Counted from the stretch's first letter, positions 7,109 to 17,877 are shown. The stretch: DNA of 33,826 nt from Bacteroidaceae bacterium (GCA_017556045.1 JAFZFF010000093.1:1-33826); one strand, 5' to 3'. The notes: generated by a model not told the origin, from the sequence alone. Numbers and translations: made by a program.

Positions 7109-9415
7109 ATGCTTCGCAGACTGACATCACTTCCATTCCTGCTGTGCCTCGTGTGGGCACTCAGCGCTTGTGAGCCTCAACCCGAACAGCCTATAGCGCC
7201 CGACCTTACCGAACTGCCAGCAGGGTTATCGGGCTTCGCGCTCCCCGACTATGCTACCCCACAAGCCGATAAAGCTTGCGTGCTCTACTACAAGGCAGGA
7301 GGAGCATTCCCCTTCAGTGGGCACACCGATGCGCTATATGCCCATATCGGATTAGTATCGCATGAGTGGACTCACGTACAGGCCAACTGGAACACCAACT
7401 TAGAAAAATGCCGTTTCATCCCTACTGACGAACCCAATGTATGGCAATTGGAGATTGCTCCTACTATCCGACATTGGTTTGGAGCTACTGACGGGGAAGT
7501 GATAAATAAGATTGGTGTAGTGGTACGCAATACCAATGGTACAAAACAGACGATAGACCTCTTCTGTACGGTAGAGGACAACGCCAACAACATCACCTAT
7601 GATAAGGTAGAAAAAGCTCCACTTCCCGCAGGACTAGAGTATGGCATCAACTATATTAACGATAGTACGGTCACCTTAGTACTAAAAGAGCAGGATAACA
7701 ATGGTGATAGCTACGACTATGCCTATGTCATCGGTGACTTCAGTCAGTGGGAATGCCAAAACGACTATGCCATGAAACGAGACGAGGAAGCAGGATGCTG
7801 GTGGTGTACACTGAAAGGACTGGAACCAGGCAAGGAATATCGTTTTCAATACCATCTCTACGACAAGGCGTGGGGGGTGGCTCGCATTGCAGATCCCTAC
7901 ACTGAGATTGTGTACTCTATCGATGATAAATGGATATCCTCAAGCACCTATCCTACCTTATCGTCATACCCTACCACGACTTCAGGTAATGTGGGCGCCT
8001 TACAAACAGGACAGAAAGCGTATGAGTGGAATATGGAGACATACACTATAGATGACCCTAACAACCTCATCATCTACGAATTGTTGCTACGTGACTTCAC
8101 AGCCTCTAAAGACCTTGCTGGAGCACTGAAACGGATGGACTATCTCGATAGCCTTGGAATTAACGCTATTGAACTGATGCCCGTGCAGGAGTTCGACGGT
8201 AATAACAGTTGGGGTTACAACCCTGCAGCCTACTTCGCCATGGACAAAGCCTATGGCACACGAGAAATGTACAAGCAGTTTATCGACGAATGTCACCGTC
8301 GAGGTATAGCAGTCATCCTCGATGTAGTGTATAACCATGCAACTGGTTCTCACCCCATGGCACGAATGTATTGGGATGCAGCTAATAACTGCACCGCTCC
8401 CAATAATCCATGGTTCAATGTATCGGCACCACATCCCTACAGCGTGTTCCACGATTGGAATCACGAAAATGAGGAGGTGAGAGCTTATGTAAAACGCAAT
8501 CTGGAATATCTGCTTACAGAGTACAGAGTCGATGGATTCCGCTTTGATCTCACCAAAGGATTTACCCAGCGCAGATGTAGCGAGTCTACAGCGTCTAACT
8601 ATGATCAAGCACGCATCGATATCCTCACCAACTACTATGAGGCCATCAAGGCCGTACGCCCTGATGCGGTAGTCATCTTAGAACACTTCTGCTGCGATGA
8701 CGAAGAGCGCAAGCTTACCGAACAGGGCATGAAGGTATGGCGCAATGTAAACAATGCCTATTGCCAAACAGCTATGGGGTATGTCTCAGATAGCGACCTT
8801 TCAGCATTATGGACAGGAAAAAATGCTATGCCTTTTGGAGGATACGTCGGGTTTATGGAAAGCCATGATGAAGAGCGTACCTCGTATAAGGCCAAGACAT
8901 GGGGCGCTGGCGAAATATCGAAATCGTTAGCTGAACGCATGCAACGCGCCGCACTGAACGCCGCCTTCTTCTTCACCGTTCCAGGTCCTAAGATGGTATG
9001 GCAGTTTGGTGAATTAGGTTACGACCATTCTATAGAGAAGAACGGACGCACAGGAGAGAAACCCCTCTGCTGGGAATATCTCGAGGTTCCTGAGCGCAAA
9101 GCACTTTACAATACTTATTCGCAATTCATCAAGTTTAGGCAGGCTTATCCAAAGTTGTTTAATAGTACAGCTGACTTCTCATGGAAGGTCGGAAGCAACA
9201 ATTGGAGTACAGGACGTTACGTACAATCCATCTCAGGCGAGCAGGCCTTCGTAGTAGTAGGAAACTTTGACACCCATCCACAAACTCTCACAGTTGAGTT
9301 CCCCACTACGGGTTTATGGACCAACCATTTTGACGCAGCTGAATATTACACGGAACAGCAAATATCGCTGACACTATCCGCTGGTGAATACCGAATGTTT
9401 GTCAATTTCCAATGA
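7109..9415 (+). CDS. GH13 alpha-amylase-family surface lipoprotein (SusG-like role)
   Basis: This 768-residue lipoprotein (Cys at residue 21, LSAC) should cleave alpha-1,4 bonds of starch. An N-terminal module at about residues 45-165 resembles starch-binding domains of this group. A CBM48-like early-set domain follows at about 180-280 (YVIGDFSQWE, YRFQYHLYD). The GH13 barrel starts at about 315 (IIYELLLRDF). The four conserved regions are visible: DVVYNH (405-410), GFRFDLTKG with nucleophile D480, VILEHF with acid/base E525, and ESHDEE with H586-D587. A beta-sandwich C-terminal domain ends the protein. The early-set domain makes it more like pullulanase or branching-enzyme relatives than classical SusG, so the exact specificity is open. 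It lies last in the sus-like operon, behind two hairpins. Confidence 0.93.
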   Translation: MLRRLTSLPFLLCLVWALSACEPQPEQPIAPDLTELPAGLSGFALPDYATPQADKACVLYYKAGGAFPFSGHTDALYAHIGLVSHEWTHVQANWNTNLEKCRFIPTDEPNVWQLEIAPTIRHWFGATDGEVINKIGVVVRNTNGTKQTIDLFCTVEDNANNITYDKVEKAPLPAGLEYGINYINDSTVTLVLKEQDNNGDSYDYAYVIGDFSQWECQNDYAMKRDEEAGCWWCTLKGLEPGKEYRFQYHLYDKAWGVARIADPYTEIVYSIDDKWISSSTYPTLSSYPTTTSGNVGALQTGQKAYEWNMETYTIDDPNNLIIYELLLRDFTASKDLAGALKRMDYLDSLGINAIELMPVQEFDGNNSWGYNPAAYFAMDKAYGTREMYKQFIDECHRRGIAVILDVVYNHATGSHPMARMYWDAANNCTAPNNPWFNVSAPHPYSVFHDWNHENEEVRAYVKRNLEYLLTEYRVDGFRFDLTKGFTQRRCSESTASNYDQARIDILTNYYEAIKAVRPDAVVILEHFCCDDEERKLTEQGMKVWRNVNNAYCQTAMGYVSDSDLSALWTGKNAMPFGGYVGFMESHDEERTSYKAKTWGAGEISKSLAERMQRAALNAAFFFTVPGPKMVWQFGELGYDHSIEKNGRTGEKPLCWEYLEVPERKALYNTYSQFIKFRQAYPKLFNSTADFSWKVGSNNWSTGRYVQSISGEQAFVVVGNFDTHPQTLTVEFPTTGLWTNHFDAAEYYTEQQISLTLSAGEYRMFVNFQ

Positions 9416-9434
9416 CATACCCATAGAAAACAAC

Positions 9435-9461
9435 AAATGCGTGAGGGAGACTCACGCATTT
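9435..9461. terminator. Convergent terminator between the amylase and M16 protease genes
   Basis: A perfect 11-bp stem, AAATGCGTGAG (9435-9445) with CTCACGCATTT (9451-9461), encloses a 5-nt loop. On the minus strand it is followed by a T-rich run (TTGTTGTTTT), so it best fits the end of the M16 protease transcript. It also closes the amylase transcript, which ends only 20 nt upstream. Confidence 0.85.
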
Positions 9462-9486
9462 GCTTATTGACTATATCGTAGGGCGA

Positions 9487-12396
9487 TTAGTAGCCGAAGA
9501 TATCCTCTTGGGTGAGGCGGATGATCTTGCCCCAGTTTTCGAGTGACTGCATGTCGAGGTCTGCTTCGCGGCCGAGGATACAGGTGATATACTTTCGGTC
9601 CTTGACATTGGCCTGCTGGTAGGCTACGACATCGTCGAGGGTCATGGTCTGCACTGCCTCGTAGAGCTGGCGACGGGTGTCCTCGGTGAGGCCCAGGTGC
9701 TCTTGGCTGAGATAGTAGCTGAGGATGCCGTCGCGAGTGATGCGCTCGGTGCGGAGGCGGCCGATGAGTGACTCCTTGGCGATGGCAAAGGCCTGCTCGC
9801 TCACGGGCATATTGTTGATAATCTCATCAAAGGCGGTGAGAGCATCGATCATCTTGTCGTTCTGTGTGGCGATGTAGGTCCAGTAGTAGGCGGGGTCCTC
9901 AAGGCGCCAGGGCTGTATCATGCGAGCCGAAGAGCTGTAGGCAAGGCCGCGTGCCTCGCGCATCTCCTGGAAGACGATGCTGTTCATGCCACCACCGAAG
10001 TACTCGTTGTAGAGGGTGATGATGGGTGCCTTCTCGAGGCTATACTGCTCGCCCTGGTTAGACACGGCCGACATGTAGATCTGGTTGGCATCGTAGGGGG
10101 CGATATAGACGATGTTTTCATCGGCACGCTGATATTGGAAGGTCTCATTCTTCTCTACTGCCTTGAGCGTAGCAGGTACCTTGTGGAGGTCGCCTACGGT
10201 AGCTGACACCTCGGCCATGGTCATGGGGCCGTAGTAGAGCACGCGGTGCTCGTAGGTAGGGAGCTGGGCGATGGCGTCGATGAGGGTCTCGGGCTTCATG
10301 GTGCGGAGCTCGCTCTCGCTGAGGATGTGCTTAGAGGGGTTGTTGGCACCATAGAGGCCGTACTGGCGTAGCATGTTGAAGTTGCTGTTCTGATTGGCCT
10401 TGCTATTGGCACGTGACTTGAGCACGTCAGCTACGAGGTTGTCATAAGCAGCTTGGTTGGGCTGTGCGTCGGTGATGACCTTCTCGAGGAGGGCGATGGC
10501 CTGGTTCATGTTCTCTGAGAGGCCGCTGAGAGAGATGGTCACCTGGGTGTTTGACACGCCGATGCGGTAGTTACATGCGAGGTTATAGAAGGCCTGCTTG
10601 ATCTCGGCAGCAGTCATGTCTGAGGTACCGAGGTAGTCGAGGTAGTTGCGGGCAGTGCTGAGCGCCTTCATCTCATTGGCTCCGAAGTCGAAGATGTACT
10701 GCAGGGTGAAGAGGTCGTTCATCTCATTCTTCTTGTAGAGGAGGGGAAGCTGGCCGATGGTACCCTTGCTCATCTCTTTGCTGAAGTCGACGAATACGGG
10801 CTCGATAGGAGCTACCACAGAGGCTTGTACCTCGCGGAGGAAGGCGCTGGTGGTGTCGCGATTCATGAAGATGGGGGTGATGGCGGGCTTGGCAATCTTC
10901 TTCACGTTAGGATCTTGTCCCTGGCGCTTGTAGACGATGGCGTAGTTGTTGTCCTTGAGGTGCTCATTGGCAAAGGCGAGCACATCCTCCTTGGTGATCT
11001 TGGCTGTGCGCTCTACACGATTGACAATGTCGGCCCACTCGATACCATTCACGAAGGCCTGTACGAAGAGGTCGGCACGTGAGTCATTGTTCTCGAGCAT
11101 CTTTTGCACCTGGAGCTTATAGTTGGCGATGCCAGCAGCAAGGAGCGACTCGTCCCACTCGCCCTTGCGCAGAGCGTCTATCTGGGCGAGGAGCAGGTCT
11201 CTAACCTCCTCGAGTGACTGGCCTGCCTTGGGAGCACCCTGCATGAAGTAGGCGGTATAGTCGGTCTGGTCATAAGAGAATGAGCCTGCAGAGAGCAACT
11301 GCTGCTGTTGCATGAGGTTGAGGTCGATGAGACCTGCCTTGCCATTGCTCATGATAGCGTCGATGACACCCAACATGAGTGCCTCGTCAGAAGCGGCACC
11401 GGGGAAGCGCCATGCCAGAGCTACGCGCTCAGACTCGAGACCCCATACCTCCTTGACGATGGGCTCGGTGATCTCAGCCTCGGGCTCGAAGCTCAGCATC
11501 TGCAACTCCTCGTTGGGCTGCATGTCGCCGAAGTACTTCTCGATGATGTCCATGGCCTCGTCAAAGTCAAAGTCACCAGACATACAGATGGCCATATTGT
11601 TGGGCACGTACCACTTCTTATAGTAGTTCTTGATGTTGGTGATTGAGGGATTCTTGAGGTGCTCCTGTGTACCCAAGACGGTCTGTGTGCCATAAGGGTG
11701 ATTCTTGAAGAGGGCTGAGAACATGGCCTCATTGAGCTTGCGGCTGTCGCGGGTAAGGCTCATATTCTTCTCCTCATATACGGTCTCAAGCTCGGTGTGG
11801 AAACCGCGGATGACGTTGTACTTGAAGCGGTCGGCCTGAATCTTGGCCCAGTTCTCAAGCTGATTTGAGGGGATATCCTCGATGTAGCAGGTGACGTCAA
11901 AGCTGGTGTAGGCGTTGGTACCATCAGCACCGATAGCTGCCATCAGCTTGTCATACTCGTTGGGGATAGAGAGCTTAGATGCCTCGTACGAGAGGCTGTC
12001 GATGACGCGGTAGATAGCGGTGCGCTCAGCCTCGTCGGTCTTGGTGCGGTATACCTCGAAGAGCGCCTCGATCTGGTCGAGCAGGGGCTTCTCCTCAGCA
12101 TAGTTCTGTGTGCCGAAGCTCTCAGAACCCTTGAACATGAGGTGCTCAAAGTAGTGGGCCAGACCGGTGGTCTCGGCAGGGTCATTCTTACCACCCACAC
12201 GCACGGGGATATAGGTCTGTATGCGCGGAGTCTCCTTGTTTACTGTGAGATACACCTTCAAGCCATTGTCGAGGGTGTAGATGCGGCTCTGCATGGGGTC
12301 GCCGTCGACCGTCTCGTAGCTACGCTTGCCAGCACATGATGTCACCATCAGGGCCATCATCACTACAGACAGCATTGAGAATAAAAACTTTTTCAT
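9487..12396 (-). CDS. M16-family zinc metalloprotease (pitrilysin/insulinase type), lipoprotein
   Basis: The 969-residue protein has a lipoprotein signal (VTSC, Cys 21) and the inverted zinc motif HYFEH at H81, E84, H85, with a downstream ETVYEEKN that supplies the third zinc ligand. A second, non-catalytic M16 half follows (the FGGGMNSIVFQEMREARGLAYS region), so active-like and inactive domains are fused in one chain, as in many Bacteroidota enzymes. It should degrade peptides or misfolded proteins at the envelope. It lies 47 nt downstream of mutS with no clear promoter of its own in the gap, so co-transcription with mutS is likely. The transcript ends at the hairpin 9435-9461. Confidence 0.92.
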   Translation of the reverse strand: MKKFLFSMLSVVMMALMVTSCAGKRSYETVDGDPMQSRIYTLDNGLKVYLTVNKETPRIQTYIPVRVGGKNDPAETTGLAHYFEHLMFKGSESFGTQNYAEEKPLLDQIEALFEVYRTKTDEAERTAIYRVIDSLSYEASKLSIPNEYDKLMAAIGADGTNAYTSFDVTCYIEDIPSNQLENWAKIQADRFKYNVIRGFHTELETVYEEKNMSLTRDSRKLNEAMFSALFKNHPYGTQTVLGTQEHLKNPSITNIKNYYKKWYVPNNMAICMSGDFDFDEAMDIIEKYFGDMQPNEELQMLSFEPEAEITEPIVKEVWGLESERVALAWRFPGAASDEALMLGVIDAIMSNGKAGLIDLNLMQQQQLLSAGSFSYDQTDYTAYFMQGAPKAGQSLEEVRDLLLAQIDALRKGEWDESLLAAGIANYKLQVQKMLENNDSRADLFVQAFVNGIEWADIVNRVERTAKITKEDVLAFANEHLKDNNYAIVYKRQGQDPNVKKIAKPAITPIFMNRDTTSAFLREVQASVVAPIEPVFVDFSKEMSKGTIGQLPLLYKKNEMNDLFTLQYIFDFGANEMKALSTARNYLDYLGTSDMTAAEIKQAFYNLACNYRIGVSNTQVTISLSGLSENMNQAIALLEKVITDAQPNQAAYDNLVADVLKSRANSKANQNSNFNMLRQYGLYGANNPSKHILSESELRTMKPETLIDAIAQLPTYEHRVLYYGPMTMAEVSATVGDLHKVPATLKAVEKNETFQYQRADENIVYIAPYDANQIYMSAVSNQGEQYSLEKAPIITLYNEYFGGGMNSIVFQEMREARGLAYSSSARMIQPWRLEDPAYYWTYIATQNDKMIDALTAFDEIINNMPVSEQAFAIAKESLIGRLRTERITRDGILSYYLSQEHLGLTEDTRRQLYEAVQTMTLDDVVAYQQANVKDRKYITCILGREADLDMQSLENWGKIIRLTQEDIFGY

Positions 12397-12443
12397 ACCT
12401 ATTATTTATTATGGTTTGTTTTGATATAGCTTGCCTGCTATCG

Positions 12444-15056
12444 TCACTTGCCTCGCACGATCTTCTTGATCTCATTGAGCTTGTTGAGGGCCTCGAGGGG
12501 TGTGAGGTTGTTGACATCGATGCCAAGGATCTCGTCGCGCACCTGACAGAGGATGGGGTCGTCGAGCTGGAAGATGCTCATCTGCATACCCTCACGGCTG
12601 TCGGCAATGGCGTCGGTGGGCTTGCTGATGCCCTCAGCAGCGGCATTGCTCTCCATCTGCTGCAGTATCTTCTCGGCACGCTTGACGATGCTCTTGGGCA
12701 TACCAGCCATGTTGGCTACGTGGATACCGAAGGAGTGGTTTGAGCCTCCTGGCTGGAGCTTGCGCACGAAGATGACCTTCTTGTCGACCTCGCGTACGGC
12801 GACGTTGAAGTTCTTGATGCGCGAGAAAGAACGTTCCATCTCATTGAGCTCGTGGTAGTGGGTAGCAAAGAGGGTGCGAGCACGGCCACGGGTGTTCTCG
12901 TGGATATACTCTACGATGGCCCACGCAATGGAGATGCCATCATAGGTAGAGGTACCGCGACCCAGCTCGTCGAAGAGCACAAGACTGCGCGGACTGATAT
13001 TGTTGAGGATATCAGAGGCCTCGGTCATCTCGACCATGAAGGTAGACTCGCCCACAGAGATGTTGTCGCTGGCTCCTACGCGGGTGAAGATCTTGTCTAC
13101 CAAACCTACGTGAGCGGCCTCGGCAGGCACGAAGCTACCGATCTGTGCCATCAGGGTGATGAGGGCGGTCTGGCGCAAGAGGGCTGACTTACCGGCCATA
13201 TTGGGACCAGTGATGATGAGTATCTGCTGGCTCTCGGTATCGAGCAATACATCGTTGGCAATGTAGCTCTCGCCTACGGGGAGCTGCTGCTCGATGACAG
13301 GGTGGCGACCCTGGCGGATGTCGAGCGTAGTGCTATCATCTACCACAGGGCGCACATAGCGGTTGAGCGCTGCGGCGTGGGCAAAGGAGAGCAGACAGTC
13401 GAGGCGTGCCACCTGATTGGCATTGATCTGTATGGCAGGGATGTATTCGTTGAGTGCAAAGACGAGGTCATTGTAGAGGCGGGTCTCGAGGGCAGATATC
13501 TTGTCCTCAGCACCGAGGATCTTCTCCTCATACTCCTTGAGCTCTTGCGTGATGTAGCGCTCGGCATTGACCAGCGTCTGCTTACGTATCCAGGTTTCGG
13601 GTACCTTGTCCTTATGGGTGTTGCGCACCTCGATGTAGTAGCCAAAGACGTTGTTATAAGCTATCTTGAGGCTGGGAATCTCGGTAATCTCGCTCTCGCG
13701 CTGCTGCATCTGCAATAGGTAGTCTTTGCCCGAGTAGGCGATGCGGCGCAGCTCATCGAGCTCAGCATTGACACCATCGGCAATGACACCACCTTTGGCC
13801 ACGAGCAGGGGCGGGTCGTTCTTAATCTCATGAGCTATGCGGTCACGAATGGTACGGCACACATTGAGCTGCTCACCTATGCGGCGTATGCTCTCATTGT
13901 CTGAAGCCTCACAGGCGGCCTTGACAGGCTCTATGGCACTGAGGGCAACCTTCAGCTGCACTACCTCGCGAGGCGAAACGCGTCCCGCAGCGACACGTGA
14001 GATGATGCGCTCGAGGTCGCCAATCTGATGAAGGGCCTCGTCAAGCAGTTCGCGAAAGTCGGGGTGACGGAAGAAGTACTCTACGATGTCGAGACGCTCA
14101 TTGATGGCACGCTCCTCCTTTAGGGGAAACACCACCCAGCGCTTGAGCAGACGTGCACCCATAGGGCTGATGGTCTTGTCGATGACATCGAGTAGTGACT
14201 TACCACCATCGTTCATCGGGTGTATAAGCTCGAGGCTGCGCACAGTGTAGCGGTCGAGACGTACATAGCGCTCCTCTTCGATGCGCGACAGCGTAGTGAT
14301 ATGCTTGATCTGTGTATGTAGGGTTACCTCCAAGTAGTGTAAGACGGCACCTGAGGCCACTACCCCACTCTTGAGATGGTCTATACCGAAGCCCTTGAGG
14401 TTCTTTACCTGAAAGTGCTTGATGAGTTTTTCGCGAGCAAATGAGTCGGTAAAAGCCCAGTCATCGAGTTCGAAAGTGCAATATTTGCATCCGAAATTGC
14501 TCTCAAACTGACTGCGTAGTCCGCGCTGAAAGAGTACCTCCTTAGGTGCAAAGTTGACCAACAACTTATCGATATAGTCAAAGGGTCCCTCGGCAGTGAG
14601 GAACTCGCCCGTAGAGATATCCAAGAATGCTACACCACATGTGCCCTTGCCAAAGTGTACGGCAGCGAGGAAGTTGTTTTCCTTATAGTTGAGCACATTC
14701 TCATTGATAGACACACCCGGTGTCACCAGCTCGGTGATGCCACGCTTGACGAGCTTCTTGGCCAGCTTAGGGTCCTCTAATTGGTCACAGATAGCTACGC
14801 GGCGTCCTGCACGCACAAGCTTAGGCAGATAGGTGTCGAGTGCATGGTAGGGAAATCCTGCCATCTCGAGATGCTTGTCCTTACCATTGGCACGCTTTGT
14901 GAGCGTGATACCCAGTATCTCGCTGGCTACGATAGCATCGGTAGAGTAGGTCTCGTAGAAGTCGCCACAACGAAACAGCATGATAGCATCAGGATGCTTG
15001 GCTTTAAGCTCCAAAAACTGCTTCATCATCGGGGTCAACACTATATCTTCTGCCAT
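12444..15056 (-). CDS. mutS: DNA mismatch repair protein MutS
   Basis: This 870-residue ATPase recognises mismatches and insertion/deletion loops. The mismatch-reading F33-x-E35 is in GDFYETY. The Walker A motif GPNMAGKS lies at residues 617-624 (K623), followed by [12 protein letters not shown] and the ATHYHEL motif. The C-terminal tail ([13 protein letters not shown]) is the usual MutS end. I chose ATG 15056 because MutS proteins start with this segment and because the promoter at 15093-15100 would place the transcript start downstream of the longer open frame's ATG at 15125. The M16 protease follows after 47 nt. Confidence 0.97.
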   Translation of the reverse strand: MAEDIVLTPMMKQFLELKAKHPDAIMLFRCGDFYETYSTDAIVASEILGITLTKRANGKDKHLEMAGFPYHALDTYLPKLVRAGRRVAICDQLEDPKLAKKLVKRGITELVTPGVSINENVLNYKENNFLAAVHFGKGTCGVAFLDISTGEFLTAEGPFDYIDKLLVNFAPKEVLFQRGLRSQFESNFGCKYCTFELDDWAFTDSFAREKLIKHFQVKNLKGFGIDHLKSGVVASGAVLHYLEVTLHTQIKHITTLSRIEEERYVRLDRYTVRSLELIHPMNDGGKSLLDVIDKTISPMGARLLKRWVVFPLKEERAINERLDIVEYFFRHPDFRELLDEALHQIGDLERIISRVAAGRVSPREVVQLKVALSAIEPVKAACEASDNESIRRIGEQLNVCRTIRDRIAHEIKNDPPLLVAKGGVIADGVNAELDELRRIAYSGKDYLLQMQQRESEITEIPSLKIAYNNVFGYYIEVRNTHKDKVPETWIRKQTLVNAERYITQELKEYEEKILGAEDKISALETRLYNDLVFALNEYIPAIQINANQVARLDCLLSFAHAAALNRYVRPVVDDSTTLDIRQGRHPVIEQQLPVGESYIANDVLLDTESQQILIITGPNMAGKSALLRQTALITLMAQIGSFVPAEAAHVGLVDKIFTRVGASDNISVGESTFMVEMTEASDILNNISPRSLVLFDELGRGTSTYDGISIAWAIVEYIHENTRGRARTLFATHYHELNEMERSFSRIKNFNVAVREVDKKVIFVRKLQPGGSNHSFGIHVANMAGMPKSIVKRAEKILQQMESNAAAEGISKPTDAIADSREGMQMSIFQLDDPILCQVRDEILGIDVNNLTPLEALNKLNEIKKIVRGK

Positions 15057-15092
15057 ATCGTAATCATCTTTATTATTAATAGTATAGAAGCG

Positions 15093-15100
15093 CAAAGGTA
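15093..15100 (-). promoter_or_regulatory. mutS -7 box TACCTTTG
   Basis: On the minus strand TACCTTTG fits TAnnTTTG exactly, and a TTG lies about 22 nt further upstream. The leader to ATG 15056 would be about 30 nt. This supports the shorter mutS start. Confidence 0.65.
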
Positions 15101-15134
15101 CGAATAAACGAGCGAGAATTATCAATACAATGAC

Positions 15135-15179
15135 AAAAAAATATCACACCTCTGAAAATATTTTATCATAGGCGTGATA
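15135..15179 (-). terminator. Terminator of the symporter transcript
   Basis: Read on the minus strand, TATCACGCCT (15170-15179) pairs with AGGTGTGATA (15142-15151) with one mismatch, over an 18-nt loop, and is followed by seven T (15141-15135). This is a good intrinsic terminator for the AGCS symporter gene ending at 15203, and it insulates mutS. Confidence 0.8.
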
Positions 15180-15202
15180 ATTTTTTATCGTAGGTTCGAA
15201 AA

Positions 15203-16609
15203 TTACTCCCAGCACTCTACATCGCGGCGTATCTCCTCGGGCATCTCTTCCTTGCGGAAGGTGGGACTGCTGATACCTTTACGCTTCTTGGCAGTATAGT
15301 CGCGCAAGAGCCACAGCACCTGGCGTGAGAGAAGCACAATGGCAATCAAGTTGCATATGGTCATCAAGCCCATGGTAACATCAGCAAAACTCCATGCGAG
15401 GTCGAGACTCATCATAGCGCCACACATCACCATAGCACCTACCAGCACACGATATATCCATAGGTAGATAGGACGGCGACTGATGAAGCGGATGTTTGAC
15501 TCGCCATAATAGTAGTTGCCAATGATACTGCTGAAAGCAAACAGCAAGATAGCAACAGCTACGAACACGGCACCAAGGCTACCAATCTGCTCGGTAAAGG
15601 CTGCCTGAGTGAGCTGTATACCGCTGAGCGAGGTATCTGAAGAGGGATTGCTCACGAGGATGATAAAGGCGGTGCAAGTACAAATTACCAGAGTATCGGT
15701 AAATACGCCGAGAGCCTGTATAAAACCCTGCTTGACGGGGTGTGATACGCTGGCTGTAGCAGCTACGTTGGGCGCTGAACCCATACCGGCTTCGTTGCTA
15801 AAGAGTCCGCGCTTGATACCTTGCATCACAGCAGCTCCCATACCGCCTCCTAAGGCTTGTTCCCATCCAAAGGCACTACGGAATATATGACCCAATACAG
15901 CGGGAATCTCTGTGATATTATAGATGACTACACCCAATGCGAGGATGATGTAGCCTACTGCCATGATAGGTACAAGCCAGCTGCTCACTGCTGCTATACG
16001 ATGGATACCACCAAAGATAATGATGAGCGTAGTAGCTGTGAGGGCAATACCCATCCACGTATGGTCAATGCCAAAAGCATGTTCCCAAGCGGCACAAATG
16101 GTGTTGCTCTGCACCGAATTGAAGGCAAAGCCAAAGGTTATAGCGATGAGTACAGCAAAGAGTACACCCATCCAACGCTTACCCAGGCCATATTGCATAT
16201 AGTAAGCAGGACCACCGATGAATGAATCCTTATCTTTACGCTTGTAGAGCTGTGCCAATGTAGACTCTACAAAGGCATTGACAGAGCCAAGCAAGGCTAT
16301 CACCCACATCCAAAATACAGCACCAGCACCACCTACGGCAATAGCAGTAGCGACACCTGCCAGATTACCTGTACCTACGCGACTGGCTATAGATACAGCA
16401 AAGGCCTGAAAAGAAGAGACCTGACGCTTGCCATCATTGCTCTTGGGTGCGCTCTCAGTGAGAAGACGCAGCATCTCACGCAGATTGCGGAACTGGACAA
16501 ATCGTGTGCGCCAAGTGAAGTAGATAGCACATCCTATCAGCATTGCTATGAGGATGTAGGTCCACAGTACGTCGTTTACTGTATTGATGATGTGTTGTAA
16601 TATTTCCAT
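15203..16609 (-). CDS. AGCS-family sodium:alanine/glycine symporter
   Basis: The 468-residue integral membrane protein should import alanine or glycine with sodium. Family motifs visible are SRVGTGNLAGVATAIAVGG, GGPAYYMQYGLG and LFSNEAGMGSAPNVAAT. About ten or more hydrophobic segments are spread along the chain, which fits the family. It follows the Na+/H+ antiporter gene after only 18 nt, so both belong to one transcript: the antiporter would sustain the sodium gradient the symporter uses. Exact amino-acid specificity cannot be told from sequence alone. Confidence 0.92.
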   Translation of the reverse strand: MEILQHIINTVNDVLWTYILIAMLIGCAIYFTWRTRFVQFRNLREMLRLLTESAPKSNDGKRQVSSFQAFAVSIASRVGTGNLAGVATAIAVGGAGAVFWMWVIALLGSVNAFVESTLAQLYKRKDKDSFIGGPAYYMQYGLGKRWMGVLFAVLIAITFGFAFNSVQSNTICAAWEHAFGIDHTWMGIALTATTLIIIFGGIHRIAAVSSWLVPIMAVGYIILALGVVIYNITEIPAVLGHIFRSAFGWEQALGGGMGAAVMQGIKRGLFSNEAGMGSAPNVAATASVSHPVKQGFIQALGVFTDTLVICTCTAFIILVSNPSSDTSLSGIQLTQAAFTEQIGSLGAVFVAVAILLFAFSSIIGNYYYGESNIRFISRRPIYLWIYRVLVGAMVMCGAMMSLDLAWSFADVTMGLMTICNLIAIVLLSRQVLWLLRDYTAKKRKGISSPTFRKEEMPEEIRRDVECWE

Positions 16610-16627
16610 AAGTGATATGCGGGACTA

Positions 16628-17797
16628 TTAAGCTTTCTCACAACTCAGAGCGAGGCGCTTCACAATGACTACAAAGCCTCCTGTGAGAATAAGATTGAAT
16701 ACTAAGGTGAGCACTGAAATAAGCAAGATAGGACCTCCGATATGATAACCGAGAGCGATGAAGATAACACCTGCACCTACCTCACCACGAGTAAACATAC
16801 CTACAGAGAGGGCAAGGCGCTCTTTGAGAGAGCGATCGCGGTAGAAAAGCATAGGAGTAAGCTTACCAACATTTGACAGCAATGACACTATAACCACATG
16901 CAGAGCGATGACACCCCACGAAGGCATAGGAAGTGAGGCAATAACGCTGGCAGACTGCAAGGGATCAGCCTCGAGATTGATAAGTGGCATACTCATACCT
17001 ACGAGAAGCATGAAGAACAGTGAGATGACTGTAGCAGCACGATCGTCGGCCTTAGAAGAGCCGTGGCCATGCTTCATCACCATACCCAAGACGAAAGCCG
17101 GGAGCAGTACCTCGATATGTACACTGCCCTCTTCGCCAAAGAAATGGTCTGTGAGCACATATACAACATAAGTAGCTCCATAAACCAAAGCAGAGTAGAT
17201 GAGCAAACTCTTCCAATCACTGCGCAAATTGTATGAAGACATCTTCTTCCATCCTATCCATAGCAATACTACCACTACGGCAAGAATGACTCCCATCTGC
17301 CACTGCATACCTATCATAGCTATCTGCAAAGGTATCATCAGCAATATAGTGTCAAGGTCATCGAAGATGGCAAGCACCTGAATCTTTTTGTATATCCAGC
17401 TCTTCTGCAAGCCAATGGCTGCTAACATGGTGAAGAGGATACCAGCCGAGGTGGGAGCAGCAAAGCGACTCAGAAGGAGCGACTCCTTCCATACATCACC
17501 ATTAGACCACCAATCTGTAGGCATCAGCACGAAAATATAATACATCGCTATAAGAAGCCACGGCATAGCTGCAGCGAGCATAGCTACGAGGTAATCTTTA
17601 GCATAAGCTTTGATATTAGACTTGTCGACCTCAAATTCGCGTCCGACATTAATCATGATAAATGCAAGGCATACCCCGAGCAATATCTCTATAGCCTCAC
17701 GAGTAGTTTCATAGTTCGCGCCCAAAGCTCCGGGCAATAGTTGCGACAGCAGCAGTCCGAGCATCAGCATCGCGGAGAATGATAGTACTTTCTTCAT
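16628..17797 (-). CDS. Cation:proton antiporter (CPA-type Na+/H+ exchanger)
   Basis: The 389-residue membrane protein has about 11-12 hydrophobic segments and resembles the Na+/H+ exchanger fold. Signs are ILLGVCLAFIMINVGREFEV near the N-terminus, SAGILFTMLAAIGL, AIFDDLDTILL in the core (the acidic pair in a membrane helix, typical of proton/cation exchange), and FTRGEVGAGVIFIALGY near the C-terminus. It lies 18 nt upstream of the alanine symporter. A -7-like box with one mismatch is at 17850-17857. Ion specificity (Na+ or K+) is not certain. Confidence 0.87.
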   Translation of the reverse strand: MKKVLSFSAMLMLGLLLSQLLPGALGANYETTREAIEILLGVCLAFIMINVGREFEVDKSNIKAYAKDYLVAMLAAAMPWLLIAMYYIFVLMPTDWWSNGDVWKESLLLSRFAAPTSAGILFTMLAAIGLQKSWIYKKIQVLAIFDDLDTILLMIPLQIAMIGMQWQMGVILAVVVVLLWIGWKKMSSYNLRSDWKSLLIYSALVYGATYVVYVLTDHFFGEEGSVHIEVLLPAFVLGMVMKHGHGSSKADDRAATVISLFFMLLVGMSMPLINLEADPLQSASVIASLPMPSWGVIALHVVIVSLLSNVGKLTPMLFYRDRSLKERLALSVGMFTRGEVGAGVIFIALGYHIGGPILLISVLTLVFNLILTGGFVVIVKRLALSCEKA

Positions 17798-17849
17798 CTA
17801 AAAATTGGTTGATTTTTGTATTTGATTAATCTATAATGTTTTTCAGCTG

Positions 17850-17857
17850 CGAAGATA
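17850..17857 (-). promoter_or_regulatory. Weak -7-like box for the antiporter-symporter operon
   Basis: The minus strand reads TATCTTCG, one base off TAnnTTTG, 53 nt upstream of the antiporter ATG. It is the best candidate in this gap, but no clear -33 element was found. Confidence 0.35.
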
Positions 17858-17877
17858 CGAAAAAAAAACGAATTAAT

